Shown here: positions 44,799-56,508 of the stretch, in pieces
Layout: every line of letters begins with the position of its first letter
Numbering within the stretch: the first letter of the stretch is position 1
Origin: Streptomyces sp. CG4
Lineage (GTDB): Bacteria; Actinomycetota; Actinomycetes; Streptomycetales; Streptomycetaceae
Reading direction: 5' to 3'
NCBI RefSeq assembly: GCF_041080655.1
Contig: NZ_CP163525.1
Span: 2,232,001 to 2,296,000 of the forward strand
Length of the DNA: 64,000 bases
Made by a program: the position numbers and the translations under genes
Notes under the pieces: generated by a model
The model's database searches: none
What the model saw: the letters and a program-made list of their open reading frames with translations, nothing else
Told to the model about the DNA's origin: nothing

Positions 44799-46055
44799 GT
44801 GAAGCGCACATCACGTGACATCCGCACCGCGAATCGCTACGAGGTGCTGCGCCAGATCATCGCCGAGTCTCCCACCTCCCGGCAGGAGCTGGCCGCCGCC
44901 ACCGGGCTGAGCCTGGCCACGGTGGCCACGCTGGTCGGCGAGCTGCTGGAGCTCCGCCTGATCACCGAGGTGGGTTTCGAGGACTCGGCCGGCGGCCGGC
45001 CCCGGGGCCTGGTGGCCGTCAACGCGTCGGGGGGCGCGTTGATCGGCGTCGACATCGCGGAGACCTACGTCCATGCCGAGCTGTTCGACCTGGCGTTGAA
45101 CGTGCTGGCCCGCGCCGACGAGGACATGCGGCCCGGCGAGAGCCGCCCGGAGCAGGTGGTCGGCCACGTCGCCGCCGCCGTCGGCTCGGTGGTGGCGCAG
45201 GCCGGGGTGGAGGCGGCCCGGGTGCTGGGCGTCGGGGTGAGCGTGCCGGGCCAGGTGGACCGGGACACCGGCGTCGCCGAGTACGCGCCCAACTGGGACT
45301 GGCACGACGTACCGTTGCTCGATCTGCTGGCCGAACACATCGCGTATCCGCTGCACTTGGACAATCCGCTGCGCGCGTGCGCGGTGGCGGAGCTGTGGTT
45401 CGGGGCCGCGCGGGGCCGCGGGGACGCGGTCGTGGTCAATCTGGGCACGGGGGTCGGCGCCGGTCTCGTCCTCGGCGGCGGCCTGCACCGGGGCGTGAGC
45501 AACAGCGCCGGCGAATGGGGCCACACCACGCTCGTGCTGGACGGGCGGCTGTGCCACTGCGGCAACCACGGCTGTGTCGAGACGTACGTCGGCGCGCCGG
45601 GCATCATGCAGAATCTGCGCGAACTGAGCCCGCGTTCCCCCTTGTTGCACCCCGAGGACCAGACCGCCACCGTCGACGCGCTGGCCCGCGCGGTCGCCGC
45701 GGACGATCCGGTGGCGGTCAAGGTGGTGCGGGACACCGCGCGTTACCTGGGCGCCGGCATCTCCGACCTGATCAACCTCCTCAATCCCGAAGTGGTCGTG
45801 CTCAGCAGCTGGGTCGCCGCCCGGCTGGGCGAGCCGCTGCTCGACGAGGTCCGCCAGGCCGTCGCCCGGCACGCGCTGCGCCGCCCGCTGGCCGCCACCG
45901 AGATCGTCCTCTCCCCGATCCCCACCGACCCGGTGTCCCTCGGCGCGGCCACGTTCGCGCTGGAAGGGGCGCTGCAGTCCGTCGGGCAGCGGACCGGCAC
46001 CACCGTCAAGCGCACCACCACCCCCGCAAGGAGCCGTACCGCACCGCCTTCATGA
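44799..46055 (+). CDS. ROK-family transcriptional regulator
   Basis: A 418-residue ROK repressor. The N-terminal winged helix (DIRTANRYEVLRQIIAESPTSRQELAAATGLS) precedes a sugar-kinase-like fold with zinc motif HCGNHGCVE and phosphate-binding LGTGVGAGLVL. ROK regulators bind a sugar or its phosphate and lift repression of catabolic operons. GTG 44799 has GGAGGGGG eight bases upstream. It is the first gene of the galactan operon and probably autoregulates it. The stop TGA overlaps a possible ATG (46052) of the next reading frame. Confidence 0.93.
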   Translation: MKRTSRDIRTANRYEVLRQIIAESPTSRQELAAATGLSLATVATLVGELLELRLITEVGFEDSAGGRPRGLVAVNASGGALIGVDIAETYVHAELFDLALNVLARADEDMRPGESRPEQVVGHVAAAVGSVVAQAGVEAARVLGVGVSVPGQVDRDTGVAEYAPNWDWHDVPLLDLLAEHIAYPLHLDNPLRACAVAELWFGAARGRGDAVVVNLGTGVGAGLVLGGGLHRGVSNSAGEWGHTTLVLDGRLCHCGNHGCVETYVGAPGIMQNLRELSPRSPLLHPEDQTATVDALARAVAADDPVAVKVVRDTARYLGAGISDLINLLNPEVVVLSSWVAARLGEPLLDEVRQAVARHALRRPLAATEIVLSPIPTDPVSLGAATFALEGALQSVGQRTGTTVKRTTTPARSRTAPPS

Positions 46056-46072
46056 CGACGGAAGGGATGCAC

Positions 46073-47575
46073 GTGTCTCACCCCCGTAAGAGATCCCTGC
46101 TGCTGACAGCCTCCGCCGCACTGACCGTCGCCGGAGCCCTCCTCACCTCCCCGTCCGCGAGCGCCACCGCCACCCCGGCGCCCGCCGAGGTCTCCCCGCA
46201 GGCCGCCCAGACCATCGACGACATCGGCGCGTCCGGCGCCTGGTGGGTCGACGACCTCCAGCACTTCGACCCGAAGGTCCAGGCCCGGGTCGCCCGACTC
46301 CTCTTCTCCAAGGAAGGGTTGGCCCTCAGCTCGTACCGCTACAACATCGGCGGCGGTGGCGTCGGGGTCACCACCCCGGCCCGCGCCGCCGAGGACTTCC
46401 TCAGCCCCGACGGCTCCTACGACTGGTCCAAGGACACCGGCGGCCGGACGTTCCTGAAGTACGCCGCGCGGTACGGCGTGCAGGACCTGATCGGCTTCGT
46501 CAACAGTGCACCGGCCCGGTGGACGACCAACGGCAAGAGCTGCGGCGGCCGGTTGAAGGCGGAGAACGAGAAGGACTTCGCGAAGTACATGGCCGACGTC
46601 ACCGATCACTTCACCCGGCAGGGCCTACGGCTCGACTACATCAGCCCCTTCAACGAACCGGACAACAGCTTCTCCGACTGCGGCCAGGAGGGCATGCCGG
46701 TGCCGGTCGAGCAGCGCGACGACATCGTGCGCGCGCTGGGCGCCGAGCAGCGGGCCCGGCACCAGAGGACCGGCGTCATCGCGGACGAGTCCAGCAGGAC
46801 CACGCAGTTCACCAGCGAGGTCCCGCAGTGGATGGCGCAGCCGGGCACCGCGCAGTACGTCTCCAAGCTGGCCCATCACACGTACGACAACCCGGACGAC
46901 GGCAAGCTGGGCGACGTCTACGCGACGGCGAGGTCGCTCGGCAAGACCTCCTGGGCCACCGAGATCTGCTGTTTCGGCAAGGGCACCACGGGCTGGAACC
47001 AGGAGTACGACCCGACCATCGACAACGCCCTGCTGATGTCGCGGATCATCTACAAGGACTTCGCGACCGCGCACGACTCGGCGTTCCAGTGGTGGGTGGC
47101 GCTCGCCAGCGGTTACGGCACCGACCCGGCCGCCAGGAACGACCAGGGCTGGAACGACGGCCTGATCTACTACGACCCCGACTACGCGGCCAACGGCGAC
47201 CAGCGGCTGTACTTCACCAAGCGGTACTACGCGCTGGGCCAGTACAGCAGGTTCGTCCGGCCGGGCTCGGTCGCGCACGACGTGACCGGGGCTCCCGACG
47301 GCGTGGAGGTGTCGTCGTACGACCGGGGCGGGCGGTGGGTGGTCGTGGTGAACAACCACAACACCACCGACACCCCGCTGAACCTGCACTTCACCAGCAA
47401 GGCGCCGGTGCGGGCCACGCAGGCGGTGCGGACCTCGGCGGACGAGAACTGGGCGAAGGTCGCGGGGCCGACTGTCAGCGACGGGACCGTGACCGCCACG
47501 CTCGCCGCCCGGTCGATCACGACGTACGTCTTCGACCAGCGCGGCCGGGGCAGTTCGGCCTGGACCAGGCGGTAG
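46073..47575 (+). CDS. Secreted GH30-type glycoside hydrolase, probable endo-beta-1,6-galactanase
   Basis: A 500-residue secreted enzyme with a signal peptide ending near SASA31. The catalytic acid/base is E195 in SPFNEPDNS and the nucleophile is E297 in SWATEICC, matching GH30 geometry. A C-terminal beta-sandwich (VVVVNNHNTTDTPLNLHF) completes the fold. Overall it resembles actinobacterial beta-1,6-galactanases, which cut side chains of type II arabinogalactan. GTG 46073 was chosen because GAAGGG lies six bases upstream; ATG 46052 and 46067 are alternatives. The beta-galactosidase gene in the same operon supports a galactan substrate. Confidence 0.82.
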   Translation: MSHPRKRSLLLTASAALTVAGALLTSPSASATATPAPAEVSPQAAQTIDDIGASGAWWVDDLQHFDPKVQARVARLLFSKEGLALSSYRYNIGGGGVGVTTPARAAEDFLSPDGSYDWSKDTGGRTFLKYAARYGVQDLIGFVNSAPARWTTNGKSCGGRLKAENEKDFAKYMADVTDHFTRQGLRLDYISPFNEPDNSFSDCGQEGMPVPVEQRDDIVRALGAEQRARHQRTGVIADESSRTTQFTSEVPQWMAQPGTAQYVSKLAHHTYDNPDDGKLGDVYATARSLGKTSWATEICCFGKGTTGWNQEYDPTIDNALLMSRIIYKDFATAHDSAFQWWVALASGYGTDPAARNDQGWNDGLIYYDPDYAANGDQRLYFTKRYYALGQYSRFVRPGSVAHDVTGAPDGVEVSSYDRGGRWVVVVNNHNTTDTPLNLHFTSKAPVRATQAVRTSADENWAKVAGPTVSDGTVTATLAARSITTYVFDQRGRGSSAWTRR

Positions 47576-47686
47576 CCCCACTCCCCCGGGTAGCCCCACT
47601 CCCCCCCATGGACCGGGGGCCGCCGGCCGCACCCCTGACCCGCAGCGCGAGTCGCACGCCGTATTTCGACAGACAAGGACGTCAGC

Positions 47687-48952
47687 ATGTCGGAACAGAG
47701 CCACAGCACGTGGGACCGTCGATCGATACTCCGGGCCGCCGCCGGTCTGGCCGCCGCCGGACCGCTCGCCGCGTGCGGCAGCAACAACGGCCGGGGCGGC
47801 GGGAGCGGTTCGGGCAAGCAGCTGACCCAGTTCTTCCACGCGTACGGCGAGGCCGGGGTCGAACAGGCCGTCAAGCGCTACGCCAAGGCCTACTCGAAGG
47901 CCGACGTGTCCACGCAGTGGATCACCAGCAACGACTACGAGACGAAGCTCTTCGCCGCCCTGCTCACCCAGCAGGCGCCCGACGTCTTCGAGTTCCACCC
48001 GCAGATCCAGCTCGTCAGGAGCGGCCAGGTGGCGGATCTGACGGACCTCATCGAACCGGTCAAGGACGACTTCCACCCGGCCGACATCGCCTCGCACACG
48101 GTCGACGGCAAGATCTACGGCGTCCGGATGATCGACGACCCGCAGTTCTTCTTCTACCGCAAGTCGATGCTGGAGAAGGCGAACATCCCCGTGCCGACCA
48201 CCCTCGACGAGCTGATCGAGGCCGCCGCCAAGCTCACCACGTCCAAGGTCAAGGGCCTCTTCCTCGGCAACGACCTGCACGCCGTCGAGGCGCCCCTGAT
48301 CTGGTCGGCCGGCGCCGAGACCCTCACCGCCAAGAACGAGATCGGCTACCACACGGACGGGGTCGTCGAGGGCCTGCGCCGGCTACGGCAGCTGTTCACC
48401 AGCGGTCATCTGCTGCTCGACTCCCCGGCCGACTACTGGGACCCCTCGGCGATCAACCAGGGGCTGTGTGCCATCCAGTTCTGCGGCATGTGGGCGACAC
48501 CGGCGATGCAGAAGGTGCTCGGCGACGACATCGGCGTCTTCCCCTTCCCCAAGGTCGGCGCCAAGGGCAGGCCCTCCGTCTACAACGGCGGCTGGTCGAT
48601 GTTCGTCAACGCCAAGGGCGGCGACGTGGACGCGGCCAAGGAGTACGTCAAGTGGCTGTGGATCGACCAGAAGCAGTACCAGAAGGACTTCGCCACGTCC
48701 TACGGGTTCCACATCCCGCCGCGCACGTCCATCGCCGCGCAGGCCGGCACGCTCAAGACGGGTCTGGGCGCCGAGGGCGTCCAGCTCTTCAACACCTACG
48801 GCCACTTCGACCACATCGGCTGGACCCAGGCCATGTGGAGTGCCTGGGACTCGGTCATAGCCGACTGCGTCCGCAAGGGCGGGGACCCCGAGGCCGCGCT
48901 CGACAAGGCCGACAAGACGGTCGACCGCGAGCTGAAGAAGCTCTTCGGATAG
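47687..48952 (+). CDS. Sugar ABC transporter substrate-binding lipoprotein
   Basis: A 421-residue extracellular solute-binding protein, family 1. RRSILRAAAGLAAAGPLAACG combines twin arginines with a lipobox Cys, so it is probably exported by Tat and lipid-anchored. Binding-fold features include ITSNDYETKLFAALLTQQAPDVFEF. It should capture galacto-oligosaccharides released by the GH30 enzyme. A 111-base spacer separates it from the GH30 gene; that spacer contains a tandem TAGCCCCACTCCCCC repeat. AAGGAC lies upstream of ATG 47687. No ATPase gene is in the operon, so a shared MsiK-type ATPase is expected. Confidence 0.92.
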   Translation: MSEQSHSTWDRRSILRAAAGLAAAGPLAACGSNNGRGGGSGSGKQLTQFFHAYGEAGVEQAVKRYAKAYSKADVSTQWITSNDYETKLFAALLTQQAPDVFEFHPQIQLVRSGQVADLTDLIEPVKDDFHPADIASHTVDGKIYGVRMIDDPQFFFYRKSMLEKANIPVPTTLDELIEAAAKLTTSKVKGLFLGNDLHAVEAPLIWSAGAETLTAKNEIGYHTDGVVEGLRRLRQLFTSGHLLLDSPADYWDPSAINQGLCAIQFCGMWATPAMQKVLGDDIGVFPFPKVGAKGRPSVYNGGWSMFVNAKGGDVDAAKEYVKWLWIDQKQYQKDFATSYGFHIPPRTSIAAQAGTLKTGLGAEGVQLFNTYGHFDHIGWTQAMWSAWDSVIADCVRKGGDPEAALDKADKTVDRELKKLFG

Positions 48953-48972
48953 GCCGGCGGACGGACCACGAC

Positions 48973-49941
48973 ATGTCGACCACCACCCCGCGCGACCTCG
49001 CCCGCCCCACCCCGGCCAAGACCGCCGGGTCCCGGCCGCGGCGGGGCCTTCGGGCGAGCAACACGTTCAACTTCTGGCTCTTCACCGGGCCGTTCCTCAT
49101 CGGCCTGGTGATCTTCGTCTTCGTTCCCATCGGCTGGAGCGTCTGGCTCAGCTTCTTCGACGCCCGCTTCACCGTCACGCCGAGCCATTTCGTCGGCCTC
49201 GACAACTACCGGCACATGCTGACGAACCGCGACTTCACCGGCTCACTGGTGACGTTCACGGTGTTCGCCGCGTTCATCGTGCCCACCACCTGGGCGCTCT
49301 CGCTGGGTCTCGCCCTGCTGGTGCACCGGCTGCGCTTCCTGCGCGCCTTCTTCCGGTCGGTGTTCTTCCTGCCGACCGCGTGCAGCTATGTCGCCGCCGC
49401 GCTGATCTGGAAGATGTCCCTCTTCAACGGCGTCCGCTTCGGCCTGGCCAACACGGCCATCGGCTGGTTCGGCGCCGAGAACATCGCCTGGGTGTCCGAC
49501 CCGAGCCCACCCTGGTACTGGCTGGTCATCGTGACCGTACGGCTCTGGCTGCAGTCCGGCTTCTACATGATCCTGTTCCTGGCGGCCCTGCAGAACATCC
49601 CCGGCGAGCTGTACGAGGCCGCGGCCATCGACGGCGCCAGGCCCGGCCGGCAGACCTTCCGGCACATCACTCTGCCCCAGCTGCGCGCCACCTCGGCCGC
49701 GGTGATCCTGCTGCTCCTCATCGCCGCGTATCAGGCCTTCGACGAGTTCTACAACATCGTCGGGACCAAGGCGACCTGGGCCCAGACCCCTCTCATGGTG
49801 CTGTACAAGACGGCGCTCGGTGCCAGCCAGGACTACGGTTCCGGCAGCGCGGGCGCCGTGATCCTCACCGTGCTGATCTGCGTCGTCACCCTGTTCCAGG
49901 GCAGGTTCATGGGCTTCGGAAGGGGGGAGGAGGCCAGGTGA
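48973..49941 (+). CDS. Sugar ABC transporter permease, MalF type
   Basis: A 322-residue permease with six membrane segments after a short polar N-terminus. The EAA loop is ELYEAAAIDGARPGRQTFRHITLPQL. It forms the transmembrane channel with the next gene product. Its start is 20 bases after the binding-protein stop. The stop overlaps the next GTG as GTGA, so the two permeases are translationally coupled. It imports oligosaccharides from the binding protein. Confidence 0.93.
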   Translation: MSTTTPRDLARPTPAKTAGSRPRRGLRASNTFNFWLFTGPFLIGLVIFVFVPIGWSVWLSFFDARFTVTPSHFVGLDNYRHMLTNRDFTGSLVTFTVFAAFIVPTTWALSLGLALLVHRLRFLRAFFRSVFFLPTACSYVAAALIWKMSLFNGVRFGLANTAIGWFGAENIAWVSDPSPPWYWLVIVTVRLWLQSGFYMILFLAALQNIPGELYEAAAIDGARPGRQTFRHITLPQLRATSAAVILLLLIAAYQAFDEFYNIVGTKATWAQTPLMVLYKTALGASQDYGSGSAGAVILTVLICVVTLFQGRFMGFGRGEEAR

Positions 49942-50828
49942 CCACCACCGCACCCCGAGCCACCGACGCACCCCGGACCGGCAGCGCACGCCGGGTCCGG
50001 CGGGGAAGCGCTGCGGGCACCACCGGGCTCTACCTCTCCGTGGGCGTCGCCGCGGTCCTGTTCCTCATCCCCTTCTATCTGATCGTCCGCAACGCCCTGT
50101 CCACGGACGCGGAGATCACGGGCCAGAACTGGAAGTTCCTCCCCGCCCGTCTGCAGTGGGGCAACATCTCCGAGCTGTTCGACGACCCGACGGTCGACTT
50201 CGGCCGCTCGATGGTGAACTCCCTGGTCGTCGCCGTCCTCATGACCGCCGGCATCCTGCTGATCTGCTCGCTCGCCGGGTACGGCCTCGCCCGTATCCCC
50301 TACCGGCACGCCAACAAGGTCTTCTACGCCGTCCTCGCCACCCTGATGGTCCCCACCGCCGTCACCTTCGTCCCCAGCTTCGTCCTGGTGTCGTCACTCG
50401 GCTGGGTGGACAGCTACCGGGGCCTGATCGTCCCGGGCCTCTTCAGTGGTTTCACCTGCTTCCTGTTCCGGCAGTACTTCCTCGGGTTCCCGAAGGAGCT
50501 GGAGGAGGCGGCACGCATGGACGGGCTCGGCCACTGGGGCGCGTACTGGCGGATCGTGGTGCCGAACTCGCTCAACTTCTTCGCGGCGATGGCCACCATC
50601 ACCTTCATCAACGGCTGGAACGCCTTCCTGTGGCCGCTGGTGATCGGGCAGGACCCGAACGCCTGGACGGTCCAGGTGGCGCTGTCGTCGTACATGACCA
50701 ACCAGACCGTCAACTACCACCTGATCTTCATGGCGACCGCCATTTCCATCCTGCCGCTGCTGTTCGTGTTCCTCTTCCTCCAGCGCTGGCTGGTGCAGGG
50801 GATCGCGCAGACGGGCATCAAGGGCTGA
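49938..50828 (+). CDS. Sugar ABC transporter permease, MalG type
   Basis: A 296-residue permease with about six membrane segments. The EAA loop reads ELEEAARMDGLGHWGAYWRIVVPNSL. GGAGGAGG stands ahead of GTG 49938. It pairs with the MalF-type permease and an unlinked ATPase, as is usual for streptomycete sugar importers. It is followed after 12 bases by the beta-galactosidase gene, so imported galactosides can be cleaved directly in the cytoplasm. Confidence 0.94.
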   Translation: MTTTAPRATDAPRTGSARRVRRGSAAGTTGLYLSVGVAAVLFLIPFYLIVRNALSTDAEITGQNWKFLPARLQWGNISELFDDPTVDFGRSMVNSLVVAVLMTAGILLICSLAGYGLARIPYRHANKVFYAVLATLMVPTAVTFVPSFVLVSSLGWVDSYRGLIVPGLFSGFTCFLFRQYFLGFPKELEEAARMDGLGHWGAYWRIVVPNSLNFFAAMATITFINGWNAFLWPLVIGQDPNAWTVQVALSSYMTNQTVNYHLIFMATAISILPLLFVFLFLQRWLVQGIAQTGIKG

Positions 50829-53738
<2,910 letters not shown>

Positions 53739-53765
53739 CGAGTCGGAAACCCTCGCCCAGGGGGT

Positions 53766-55022
53766 TCAGGCCCTGCGGATCGGTGTAAGCAGGGCGCCGA
53801 GGGCGAGCAGGACGCAGGTGGCGCCCGCGGTCAGGGCGGCCGGGGCGGTGCCCCAGCGTCCGGCGGCCCAGGTGAGCAGGGCGGCGCCTACGGGGGCGGC
53901 GGAATAGTGCAGGGTCCAGTAGGCGGAGGTGACCCGGCCGAGCAGGTGCTCCGGCGTGACCTCCTGACGCAGGGACATCGAGCAGGTGCCCGCGATGCCG
54001 ACGCCGGCCAGGAACCCGGCGGCGAGGACGGCGACCGCGGGCACGGTGCCGACCCAGCCGAGGCCGGCGCAGGTCAGCCCGCACAGCGCGGTCGCGCCGA
54101 TCCAGGCGGGGCCGAAGCCGAGCCGACGGCGGAGCCGGGCGACCAGCAGGGACCCGGCGATGGTGCCGAGCGCACCGGCCGCCATGACGGTGCCGACCGT
54201 GCCGTCGTCGTGCCCGAGGTCGTGCTTGAGGTGGTAGATGACCAGGTCGCTCAGGCCGAGGGTGACGAAGCTGAAGCCGAACAGCAGCACCGTGAGCGAG
54301 CGCAGCAGCGGGTGCCGGTACAGGAAGACGACTCCGGTGCGCAGGTCCTGCCGGACGGTGCTGCGGCCGGGCGCCGGGGTGTCGTCACCGGCCCGGGCGC
54401 GCAGTCGTACCCACCGCAGACATGCGGCCGAGGCGGCGAAGCTGGCCGCGTCGACGGCGACGGCGGCAGCCGGCCCGGCCCAGGCGGCGAGGAGCCCCGC
54501 GCACACCGGCCCGAGCACTCCGGCGGCCGCGGCCGTGGCGTTCAGCAGTCCGTTGGCCTCGGTGAGCCGGCCGGTGCCGACCAGCCCCCGGACGACGGTG
54601 ACATAGCCGACGGCGAAGAACGTGCCGACGGCCTCGCAGACCGGCAGCACCGCGTACAGCAGCCAGATGCGGGGACCGAAGGCCCAGACGAGCGGGATCA
54701 GCCCGTACAGGACCATGCGCACCAGGTCGCAGGTGATGAGGAGCCGCCGCCGGTCCACCCGGTCCACCACGGTCCCGGCGAAGACGGCGGCGAGTACGGC
54801 CGCGCCCCCGCCGACAGCGGTGAGCAGCCCCATCCGGGCCACCGACCCGGTGGCCTCCAGCACCAGCAGCGGCAGGGCGATCAGGGCGAAGGAGTCACCG
54901 AGGACGGAGAGCGTCTGGGCACCCCAGAAGACCGCGAAGTCCCTTTGCCGCCAAAGGGGTTGATGTCCTTCCTGTCCCTCCATGGCGCTGCGACGGCTCC
55001 CCTTGCGCGTCTCGCGCTTCAC
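53766..55022 (-). CDS. MFS transporter
   Basis: A 418-residue major facilitator protein with about twelve membrane segments. It begins WRQRDFAVFWGAQTLSVLGDSFALIALPLLVLEATGS, typical of drug-exporter-like MFS proteins, and has the short cytoplasmic motif DRVDRRRLL between segments 2 and 3. GTG 55022 has GAGGGGG four to five bases upstream; ATG 54983 is an alternative. The 70-base region between it and the divergent hydrolase is unusually A/T-rich and has GTTGA...TCAAC repeats, a likely repressor site. The exported compound is unknown. Confidence 0.9.
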   Translation of the reverse strand: MKRETRKGSRRSAMEGQEGHQPLWRQRDFAVFWGAQTLSVLGDSFALIALPLLVLEATGSVARMGLLTAVGGGAAVLAAVFAGTVVDRVDRRRLLITCDLVRMVLYGLIPLVWAFGPRIWLLYAVLPVCEAVGTFFAVGYVTVVRGLVGTGRLTEANGLLNATAAAAGVLGPVCAGLLAAWAGPAAAVAVDAASFAASAACLRWVRLRARAGDDTPAPGRSTVRQDLRTGVVFLYRHPLLRSLTVLLFGFSFVTLGLSDLVIYHLKHDLGHDDGTVGTVMAAGALGTIAGSLLVARLRRRLGFGPAWIGATALCGLTCAGLGWVGTVPAVAVLAAGFLAGVGIAGTCSMSLRQEVTPEHLLGRVTSAYWTLHYSAAPVGAALLTWAAGRWGTAPAALTAGATCVLLALGALLTPIRRA

Positions 55023-55091
55023 CGTTCCCCCTCGTCATGCATTAATGTTGAACAATTTTCTCAACTACCCTTCAAAAAGTTACCAGTTGAC

Positions 55092-56432
55092 ATGAACATG
55101 GGTCGCATGCGACCCATGAGACGACTTCTCGGTGCCCTCGCCGCCGGTGCGCTGGTGCTCGCCGGGCTCGGCCTGTCCGCCGGGCCGGCGCAGGCCGCCG
55201 ACTCGGGCACGTTCACTGTGCTGACGTACAACGTGGCAGGCCTGCCGGAAGGGCTGAGCTCCAGCCATCCGGCCACCAACACCCCTTTCATATCCCCCAG
55301 GTTGGCGGGCTACGACATCGTCAACGTCCAGGAGGACTTCAACTACCACGCGGCACTGTACGCGGGCGACGACCACCCCTACCGCACGGCGACCAGCGGC
55401 GGCGCGGGCATCGGCGACGGCCTCAACACCCTCTCCCGCTACCCCTTCGAGGACTTCGAGCGGGTGAAGTGGCACGACTGCACCGGCACCAACTGCCTGA
55501 CACCGAAAGGCTTCACACTGGCCCGGGTGCGGCTGACGGACGGTGTGTACGTCGACCTGTACAACCTCCATCCCAACGCCGACGACACCGACGACGCCCT
55601 CGCCGCCCGCCGCGCCAACATCACGCAGCTGTCGCAGTTCATCCAGGCCAACTCGGCCGGCAACGCGGTGATCGTCATGGGGGACACCAACACCCGCTAC
55701 ACGCGGACCGCGGACAACATCCGCACCCTCGTCGACGACAACCACCTGACCGACGCCTGGGTGCAGTTGGTCAAGGGCGGCACGGCTCCCGCGCAGGGCG
55801 CCGACCCGCTGCTGTGCCCGACGTCGGCGCCGACCAACGACTGCGAGGTCGTCGACAAGGTCCTGTACCGGAGCAGCGCCCTCGTCTCGCTCACCGCGCA
55901 CCGCTACAACGACGAGTGGGCGAAGTTCCTCGACTCAAGCGGCGGCAACCTCTCCGACCACTTCCCGCACACCGTCGGCTTCTCCTACACGGTCAATCCG
56001 AAGCTGCGCGCGAGCGAGTTCTTCGGCGGCCCGCACGGTACGGCGTTCAACGACGCCGACGACCTCCCGGCCGCCCTCTCCCCGCGCACCCTCACCCTGC
56101 GCGGCGACGCGCGGCTGGACGCGGTGTCCCTCACCCACGACGACGGCACCGTCCTCGGCCACGGCGGCACGGGCGGGACGGCCGCCTCCCTCACCCTCGC
56201 CGCCGGTGAACACCTCACCTCGGTGACACTCACGGAGGGCCAGAAGGACGGCCGCACCCGGATCTTCTCGGCCGACTTCGCCACCGACCGGGGCCGTACC
56301 CTCGGCGCCGGCAAGGCGACCGCGGACACCGCCACCCTCACCGCCCCGCCCGGCTGGCAGATCGTCGGCTTCACCGGCCGCGCGGGCGACGAGATCGACA
56401 AGCTGGGCGTGCTGTACGCACCGATCGGCTGA
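55092..56432 (+). CDS. Secreted EEP-superfamily hydrolase with jacalin-like C-terminal domain
   Basis: About 446 residues (start uncertain). A signal peptide MRRLLGALAAGALVLAGLG ends near PAQA. The EEP (endonuclease/exonuclease/phosphatase) core has LTYNVAGLP, NVQEDF, YNLHPNAD, VMGDTNTRY and the terminal SDHFPH. About 140 residues follow that read like a jacalin lectin fold (GGPHGTAFND, HGGTGGTAASLTL, GFTGRAGDEIDKLGV). Substrates could be a sphingomyelin-like lipid, a phosphodiester or nucleic acid. No ribosome site precedes any of the four in-frame ATGs at 55092, 55098, 55107 and 55116. The last three lie inside a perfect palindrome. Confidence 0.85.
   Translation: MNMGRMRPMRRLLGALAAGALVLAGLGLSAGPAQAADSGTFTVLTYNVAGLPEGLSSSHPATNTPFISPRLAGYDIVNVQEDFNYHAALYAGDDHPYRTATSGGAGIGDGLNTLSRYPFEDFERVKWHDCTGTNCLTPKGFTLARVRLTDGVYVDLYNLHPNADDTDDALAARRANITQLSQFIQANSAGNAVIVMGDTNTRYTRTADNIRTLVDDNHLTDAWVQLVKGGTAPAQGADPLLCPTSAPTNDCEVVDKVLYRSSALVSLTAHRYNDEWAKFLDSSGGNLSDHFPHTVGFSYTVNPKLRASEFFGGPHGTAFNDADDLPAALSPRTLTLRGDARLDAVSLTHDDGTVLGHGGTGGTAASLTLAAGEHLTSVTLTEGQKDGRTRIFSADFATDRGRTLGAGKATADTATLTAPPGWQIVGFTGRAGDEIDKLGVLYAPIG
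55097..55118. promoter_or_regulatory. Perfect 22-bp palindrome across the start codons of the EEP-jacalin gene
   Basis: CATGGGTCGCA at 55097-55107 is mirrored exactly in 55108-55118. The RNA would form an 11-bp hairpin without a loop unless a few pairs open. It can be a DNA operator or an RNA start-site switch. It is longer than most operators in the window. Confidence 0.6.
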
Positions 56433-56508
56433 GCGGGACATCCGCCCGGTCGTCGGCAACCACCGCGGCGGTCTCGCCCTCTTCCCCTCTGAGCGAGAGG
56501 GGGGCGCC

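Noticed and set aside
47570..47610. Tandem TAGCCCCACTCCCCC repeat after the GH30 gene considered as a regulatory element
   Set aside because: Only two copies of C-rich sequence, one containing the stop codon; it may be chance.
46243..48972. Long upstream extension of the first permease frame through the GH30 and binding-protein genes
   Set aside because: It reads as low-complexity Arg/Pro/Gly text; the permease domain begins only after ATG 48973.
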